In this document: positions 12,001 through 21,000 of the stretch, piece by piece
Layout of the letters: each line of letters opens with the position of its first letter
Numbering within the stretch: the first letter of the stretch is position 1
Origin: Actinostola sp. cb2023
Taxonomy: Eukaryota > Cnidaria > Anthozoa > Actiniaria > Actinostolidae
NCBI GenBank assembly: GCA_033675265.1
Contig: JAUJYZ010000648.1
Span: 287,001-351,000, forward strand
DNA: 64,000 nt
Reading direction: 5' to 3'
The notes under the pieces: generated by a model
Told to the model about the DNA's origin: nothing
Databases searched by the model: none
What the model saw: only the letters and a program-made list of their open reading frames with translations
Made by a program: the position numbers and the translations under genes

Positions 12001-15000
12001 TTGACTATAAAGAATAATGATATCAGTCGCTGTTACGCAGATGGACTAAACGAGGGTTAATGTAGTTCGGATGTAACGCAGGCTACATTCTACATGTAAT
12101 TAATTTCCAGTGTATAAAACAAACTGAGCTCTGATATCAATATTCGGCAAGATTCGTGGCATTTTTCATGCCCAAAAAGTTGTTTGCAAAGGTGACCCTG
12201 CTACTAAACATATTTGCAATAAATAACTACAAAATGTACTAAAAATATATTTCCTATGACAAATTGATTTTGAAATAATGTTTCAATCCACCATTGTGTG
12301 ATGCCATGGGGTCCAATGCGATGAAGTTGAGACTTGTAAGTCTAGATGTATTTTGGCCTCCTTTCCTTTCCTTGAAAAAGAGAGCTTCATCTTCATGTTT
12401 GTCAAAATAGAATATTGAATGTTGCATTGATGTCGTATTAAAAAAGTTTTTTTTGGTAATTTCAAGAAGAAAAATCCAATATTATTATTATTTGAAGACT
12501 ATTTAAGGCTTTTGTTGAGTCATTTTCTGCTGTTAGCTTTAACAACATGCATTTTCAAATGGCCGAATAGTTCCAAATGATTGCTATTCAACGCTCGTAG
12601 GGATAACTTCTCAAGTACCACGGATAAACTAATTAATTAGGAAATTCCCAAAGTCCTTTGCGGTCGTCAGCTTCTTGCTTGTTGCTTTCGGCCCGGACAA
12701 CGTTATTTGGAATAGGTGTATATTAACACCTCTGCTTTGCTTCAAGGAGATCTATATGACCCAGCAATGAATTTCATCATGCCCCAAGGTGGGGTAGAAG
12801 TCTCCATGGAGTATGTAGACAAACCTGAAGATTTCCCAACCCCTCAAGCAGATGAGCCAGCTACTGATACAGTAAATGAGACAAGAAAAGTAGAGGAACC
12901 TGAGTCTTCTGAAATTGTTCCTAATAAACCTACAGAGGCTGAAGGCAAGTGGAACACATTCATTTAAGGTTGTTTTCATATGAGTGGGAAAGTTACCCCA
13001 CTGTTACTGCACCACGCATTGCCGTATTGAAAGAGTTTGATTGGATGAGATGCATCTGCACGCTTTTTGATTGGTTCAGAAAGAAATCCATTCGAGTGTC
13101 ATGGTGCCATAAGTTTCCCACTCATACGAAAACGACTCAGACTATTTATTTACTTACTTACATGTACTTTTTTGACTTACATGTACTTATTTGTTTATTT
13201 ATGTACAGTAAAAACCCGCGAGTAAGAACCTAGTTTTCCCAAGTTAGCCTAAACAGGTTCTTATATAAATGGTACTTAGCACAAATTGAGGCTATTTAGG
13301 TTCTTAAATAGGTTCTTACTTTCTAAAGAAAAAAAATACATTGTAGCTAATAGAATTTAGTGGTATTCAGCCTGTATTCCTTATAATATAACATCTGCAT
13401 ACCATCAACATTGGCATTTACATTGTATTGAATTGGAGTACTGTAATAAGGCACCTGTGTCTCCAAAAATGTTGATCTATCTTATTCACCCAAGTGTACA
13501 CATCTTTTTATATAGATTTTAGAAAATAAGAACCTGTTTCAAATTTTAGGCTAAACAGGTTCTTGTATAGAGGGGGTATAACTGGCAAATTTTAGCCTAA
13601 CAGGTTCTTAAAAACTAGGTTCTTACTCGCGGGTTTTTACTGTATAGTTGTAAATGAGGTAAAGAAGCCAGGCGATGATGACTGGAAGGAAGTCAAAAGA
13701 AAGAAGCCACCCACACCAAAACTACTAACAGGATTTGAAAACACAGACCAAGAAGAACTTGACTTTCAGTTTGATGAAGAGTTGGAAAACCAGGGAATAA
13801 AACCAAAATTATATTCTAACTACTGGTAAGAATCGTTAATCTTGGGTTTCAATAATATTTGATGTAGAAAGACGGTTATACTGGAACTGGCCATGAAGTA
13901 ATGCAATAATGAAATGAAAATAATTATACATATTTGCAGATGGAACTGACAAAAGGTGACAGTATTGGTTTTGAAATTAGCCTTAGTTTGTGATGTGACA
14001 TGCAGCTGCTCAGAAGAGCTGTTGTGATTGGATAATTCAAACAATAGAATTTATTATCTGCTATTGTCTACACATTCTATTGTTTTGTTTCTATTGTTTT
14101 ACTCTAATAGTATTGACCCAATTATATATACAGTCATTTGCAAAAATTCTGGCCGCTACGAAATATCAATATATCAATATATCGGGTGTATTATGGGTAA
14201 TTAAATAATCGAAAATTCCCCTTAAAGCGGGCTAACGCCAGCAAAGTTGGTAGAAATATTTAGTATAATGTTTATTTTAGTCTTACGTTTGTTGTTTGTA
14301 AGTTTTGCTTCATTTAATAAGTTAGTAAACTCAAAATAGTATTATTTAATTACCCATAATGCACCCGATATATTGATATATCGTGGCGGCCAGAATTTTT
14401 GCAAATGACTGTATATATATATATATACAATCTGCTAATTCGTAGATTTTGGCATAGATCTTCAGACTAAGAGCTGCAAGCCTGCCCGACTTTGCCGTTT
14501 CAAATGAAATCCCTGATCAGAGGTGTTATAATCAACTTTCTTTAGACAAGCACCAATCGTGAAACTCAACTCAACTGATCCAAGTCAATTGCGGCATATG
14601 CTGTATTGAATTATCAGATTGCTACAATGTACATGTACAAATGTACATTTTTAATGAACTTTATGTGCTTTGTAGATATATTTCCCTTAAACGTATTGAA
14701 GATGTTTCAATAATAACATAATTTTGGTGATGTTTCAGGGATGACGATTCTGATGATGATCTAGATGATCAAGATATCCATAAAATTATGATAGTCACCC
14801 AAACCCCTCCACCCAAGAAACATGATAGAACTGGAGACTTTCTCCCACGATCAAAGCTTACTCATGAGCTGTCTGCTGTTATCAATGATGGCCTCTTTTA
14901 TTATGAACAGGTATTGAGCTTCAACGTACATGTACATGTATGTTTTTTCATTCATTTTTTTTCATTCCAATTATTTTTTTAATCTTGTGGGGAGAGAGTA

Positions 15001-18000
15001 TTAGTGTCAGGATTACTTTACTATGAGTAAGTCCAACTCCTGTATACTGGTAAGTTTTTACCCGTGTGAAGGCCGGCGCACGAGTCTAGGTTTCGAGACC
15101 GTATTTTTTGTTATTGTTGTTCGTCACTGTTGAGCTATGGCCGGAAGGAGACAACAAGTCTGGCCACAAGAAAGATTACAAAGCACAAACCAATCAGGGG
15201 AAGCACCGGAGGTCAAGGGGCAAAAATCTAAGTCTTTTCTCGTCTAAATTTAGATTGAAACAAGACGCTCTAGTAGCGTGAAGTCAGGCTATTAACGTTT
15301 TTACTGATATACTGTAAAGTTCCGAAAGTTAGCCTCCTCCGCAGGCTAGTCTATAGTTCGGAATACTGAATATTGGTCCGCAGGCCGGCCATACCAATCG
15401 TTATGACAATGACAATGACAGTTGCATGACGAGGGAGACTATTTGTCGGTGATCATAGATAAACATCTCGAATCAGTACGTACTCGGTATGTCTTGAGGT
15501 TGCATAGGTCAGATGGTTCTGATAACGCCCAACCTTTGTTTTTGTTAAATATATTTAAGCTTACAAAGACTTCAATAGCACGTAATGAAGTAATTCTATG
15601 CTCAAACGGGTCAAATAGTTCGCTCTTGTTTATGTTGGTGGCAGTTCCTAATATGCAATCGAGTCAGAATGGGAACGAGACCACTAGACTTATCGACACG
15701 CATCTCAACACGACGACTAGCCTGCGTAGCGGCGCTCTGGGGGAGGGGGAAAGGGAAAAGGGGAAAAAAAGGAAGGGGACTGGGGAGGAGGGGAAGAGTG
15801 GGAGGGAGCGCCTGCCATGACGCTATTGTTTTAGCGTTTATACTCGTTCATTCTGGGTGCGGGAAATTCCTATTGGTCAAGAGGTGTATGATGTCAATCA
15901 TCGCATTTTAATCTCTGGATGAAATATACGTTGAAGTACAGAATGGCGGACGAAGATTTTGAAGAGAGTTTAAGAATTGTATTATCTAGTTTAAAATTAG
16001 CCTGCGTAGCTGGCCCTTTCATTGGAAAGGGAAAAAGGGAGGGGGGCTGGGAAGGAGAGGGAAAAAAAAAGGAGGGGCCTGGGGAGGAGAAAGGAGAAAG
16101 GGCCTGCCATCGACCCCCTCTGTCTTGCCTATACGCCCCCTAATTAATATGCATGATCACGGTCAAAGTCGACCAATCAGAATAGGCGAGAAATATACAG
16201 GGAAACCGTTAACCTCGTCAAAATCAAATTCAAAATGCGTGCAAAGTGGGGAGCCAAATGAAAGCCCCAGATGATTATTGTAGAGTTTGCAAATGCATTT
16301 GGTAGTTTTAATAAATGAAATTTTACCTTTCCCCTGTCCATGTTTCGATTGTGAGTGATTCATCTATCACAACTGCACCATATTATCAGGAAATTATTTT
16401 CAAAGACTGACAACAACAACAATTTTTTTATTCAGAGCACCCGAATTTGAATTACAGAATTTAGAAAAGACTAACGTGTATAACAGTAAAAGGTAGCCGG
16501 CTAATTACAATAACCACAGGGTTAATCTAGGTAAGTTTATAATCAGCTGATTTTAAAAGTACAGTGAAATAGTCGGGTAATTCAAGTGTTTTAAAAACAG
16601 TTAAACAGCACATTATTTATGTCTAGGCAAAGACGATGCCACAATTCCCAAATCTTGCACCTCAAGGAGTTGATCTTCGATAATACTTCGAAGCAGGCAT
16701 ATTACTAACATTGTGGCTTTACCTCCTTTGCCGAGTCTTCGAAGCTTTTCGCTTGCGATTTAATAACACTAGCAACTGAAAAATAGTCTCTTTCCGAATC
16801 CTGTCGGAAGAATCCCTGCCAAGGAAAAGACTCTTGAAGGCTTCTTTCTGTTGTACCTCAGTAAAGGATAAAAGAAAATCCACGAATCTCGAGCTCTTCG
16901 AGGACAAAAGATAAGCAATCCGTTGAACGACTCCATTTTTCTTTTGAAGACGGTTGATGGAAGTAATGCGTGACAACCCTGCGTGACAACTTGAGCGTTT
17001 CGACCAATCAAATTCTCCGTACAAAAATTGACCGGAGAATAGGCAAGACAGAGGGGGTCGATGGCAGGCCCTTTCTCCTTTCTCCTCCCCAGGCCCCTCC
17101 TTTTTATTCCCTCTCCTTCCCAGCCCCTCCTCCCTTTTTCCCTTTCCAATGAAAGGGCCAGCTACGCAGGCTAGTTTAAAATAATTTAGAGGTGAAAGTT
17201 TCGATCTAAAGGAAGAGCAGCATCAGTCCATACGTCAATATCATTGGCATTTGGTGGCTATTCTACCCACTGGCTATGGGAAGAGTTTGATTTTTCAAAT
17301 GCTTGCTCTTGTCGCACAACAATGTCGAGGCTTTGGATTTGTAGTGGTTGTAACGGCACTCAATATCCGCATAATCAACGATCAGATCGCCGAAGCTCAA
17401 TCCCTTGGGCTATCTGCATGTTCTCTGGATGAGAAGTTTGAAAGCCTCGATGAAATAAAATCTGGCAAACACTCCATTGTGTTTGCATCCGCTGAGTGTG
17501 CGACAGATCGAAGGTTTTTACAAGCCCTGAAGAAATCGTCACTATTCCGTGGTAATTTTAATAGTAGCTTTAGTAATAGATGAATCTCACACTGAAGGAT
17601 AAGCAATAACGACTTTGATTTGAGAGCCGCTTATCATGTCGAGATCGTCAATAAAGCTGTTTCGACAGATTCTTGACCTTTACCCGGGAGAAACGGAAGT
17701 AAACATGTAAAACTTTAGCTGAGCTGTGATTGGTTGGAAGCGAGTGGGCGGTAAACGCTAAAACAATAGCGTCATGGCAGGCGCTCCCTCTCCCTCTTCC
17801 CCTCCTCCCCAGTCCCACTCCTTTTTTCCCCCTTTTCCCTTTCCCCCTCCCCCATAGCTCCCCCTCCCCCCATAGCGCTGCTACGCAGGCTACACGACGA
17901 CCATTATGAACTTCATTTCAGAACGCAATTGTACCAGGGCACGAGTGAACGCTCAATGAGCGTCTTGTTATATTAATTTTATCTGGCGCATGAGGTATTA

Positions 18001-21000
18001 AAATAAATATCAAAAACACTGAAAACCTTGACTTTTTTTAAGTATTGAGTACTAGAATGCTTGACCAGGAAGGGTATAACAATAATTTTATATAATTATA
18101 TTTTATTATACTCTTCCTGGTCAAGCATTCTAGTACTCAGTACTTAAAAAAAGTAATTACAACTTGAGAAGAACATGGGAGAAGGAGGAGGTTTCACCTC
18201 TGCCAACACAGGGAACCCAACAGTCCATGCCATTTACACTAACATTATTCATTCTTTAGGACCTCTGGGATGACAGTGATGATTGCTATCTCAATAGAAA
18301 GGTACGGCCGGCACTATGGTTGTGTACATCCCTCCTTACATCTCATTTCCCATGTTTCTAATTGAACCCACGAAGTAAAGCCACAATTTTATTGGCTTGT
18401 TGTGTTTTGGAAAATGAAAATCATTTGACCAACTTTATTAAATTTTCAGATGGAACTTACATCCTCTTGGAAGAGAGTAGATATTATCAGCCAAGACCAA
18501 TTCTTATCACAACGAGATGCTATAGAAGCAGCTAGACCACGCTCACTAACTGAAATAGATAAAGCTGGGAGAATGTCTGAGTATCCTCTCGTTCCAAATG
18601 TATCTCTATCGCCTAATGCTGAAGTATTTAGACCACGATCAAACACAGTACCATCAGAGTCACTGTCACGTTCACTTCCCACCTCGGTACCCGCGTCCCC
18701 TGCACACTTGCAGCATACAAGAAGACCAGGTTCTCGTACCCCTAAGCGCAAGGATGTTAAGGTTGCACCAAGATTCTTCCCTGCTTTTAGTAAAGAAAAG
18801 CTGAATGAAATTGTGAGTAAATAACTGTGTTTCCACTTATTCTTTTGCTACTGATAATTCATGGGTGGATGCAGAGGGTTTTTTAATTCAAAGAGGGGGT
18901 TGTGAAGATTCGGAGAGAGAAATGGATCATCCCTTTATTTTGGAACAATCTTTTGTAATTCAAATATGACCATTGTTATATCTGCTATTGTATTGTATTT
19001 CCGTTTTCGTAGAAACTCGTGTGTTCCGACATGAAGAGATGGCCGAGAAATGGTTGAACAGGCAAACCGGCAAATTGTTATTTCATCCCATAGTTTCCAA
19101 TACCCATAGTAGGCTTGTGAACCCTAGATCCACCACTGTAACTGTCTAGATTTTATATGCCCGATTAATGCCGCTGTATAAGCTATCTCATTATCTTCTG
19201 CGGTTGTGAACTGAATGATATTCCTATGTGGTGTTGGTGTTCTAGGGTCCTCACAAACGTAAAACGAAATACGGTGCCAACCCACCTGTAGAATCTCATG
19301 TTGGCTGGGTCATGAGCTCAAAGGACTTCCCTCCATCAAGAAGGTAAAATTGTCACACTGCACATGTGCAAATGTAGATACAGTACATGTACAACACACA
19401 TATACAGTCATTTGCAAAAATTCTGGCCGCCACGATATATCAATATATCAATATATCAGGTGCATCACTAATACTATTAAATGAAGCAAAATTTACAAAC
19501 AACAGACGTAAGACTAAAATAAACATTATACTAAAAATTTCTACCAACTTTGCAAGCGTTAACCCACTTAAGGGGAATTTTCGATTATTTAATTACCCAT
19601 AATGCACCCGATATATTGATATATTGATATTTCGTAGCGGCCAGAATTTTTGCAAATGACTGTACATGTATATATATATTAGCATTTACACCCATGTACA
19701 ATAAAGAGTTAGTGTGTAAGTTCAGAATGTATTATTACACCGTTGTATCAATCTCTTAGCTTTCAGATATGTACAATGTATATCCCTTGAATTTAGACAC
19801 CTTGAATTCGCTCGATTGTTCAAGATAGAGCCATTTCTACGGCAAGGTCTTTGTGTCACAAATTGTCCTGGCCATTGTTTTTCATGTACATGTAGCCTAC
19901 AATACATAGAACAACAATAGAACAATAGCCAGGACTTTTGTGCAGCTACACCAAGACCTGACCCATTCTACTGTACAAACATGGAAAAGAATGGAATTTT
20001 ATGTATCCTGACAACTTGATGTATTTCTTTGTAGCTCAAGTGTTTCAGAGTCATCGGACACTTCCCCATTTACTGGGCCAACAACAACTGGTAGTAGCTA
20101 TGGTTCTAACCCTCACTCGATACCCCACTTTGAGCACCCGTCCCACAGATTGTTGAAGGAGAATGGCTTCCAGCAACAAATCTATTCGAAGTTCCATCAA
20201 AAGTGCCTAAAAGGTATCTGTACAGTTTACATTTATAGCACTATCCACTACAGATGACGTACATGTATAATATATATTTATCATATGACCCATATTTCCC
20301 GACTCATGCACTTAAGAAAGAAAAAAACTTTCAAAAAAGAGGGTTGGGTGGGTCATTTGATAAAATGCTAGACTGTGAACAGTTAGGTTGGGCCGGTTGG
20401 GAACGGACGACCATGACCTCAAGCCAAATATTTTCCCACTCAATAAGTACAAATGTACATAATATATTTTTATCTTCATTTGGAAAACTATGCACATGCT
20501 AATTTGCACTATAAAAATATTAAACATTATTATTAGTAATAGTAGTAATAGTAGCAATGAAAGGAAGTGAATGCATTTCTCAATAATTAATCCTGGGTTA
20601 GTGCTAATCAGCCTATCAGGAACCCAGGCCATCCAGGAACAAGGCACACAATTCTCAACACTTTGGCTCGATATGTCTGTCTGTAATGCATTTTGTCATT
20701 TTAATTTGATAGAGAGGAAGAAGCTTGGCATTGGACAATCTCAAGAAGTCAACACCATGTTCCGTTTCTGGTCATTTTTCCTAAGAACACATTTCAACAA
20801 GTGAGTTCATTGCTTTTGTGAGGAACCATTAACTGTCATTTAGTGTCAGTGGAAATGTGTTTTGTGTTATAGTAGTGGAAGATTAATGGTGTTATTGTTT
20901 ATCCTAGGAAAATGTATGAGGAATTCAAACAACTTGCATTAGAGGATGCTGCAGCAGGATACAGGTATATAGTAATTACACACACTGTGGCATGCATTGA

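Larger units (their letters stand above)
15060..17975. mobile_element. Possible hairpin-ended (Helentron-like) repeat hosting the nested transposons
   Basis: About 15160-15250 matches 56608-56680 closely (AGTCTGGCCACAAGAAAGAT, CACCGGAGGTCAAGGGGC). The right end at 17940-17970 is CACGAGTGAACGCTCAATGA then GCGTCTTGTTA, the same hairpin terminus as at 56385-56408. Removing the 15718-17892 insertion would make these one element. The left boundary is uncertain. Confidence 0.4.

Noticed and set aside
12716..12747. An ATG upstream of LARP1 exon 11 as a separate gene start
   Set aside because: It lies in the intron before the ttcaag acceptor; exon 11 joins in frame with exon 10.
17244..17583. The helicase-like ORF as a functional host gene
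   Set aside because: It is frameshifted before the Walker B motif, truncated, interrupted by a nested insertion upstream, and enclosed by transposon ends.
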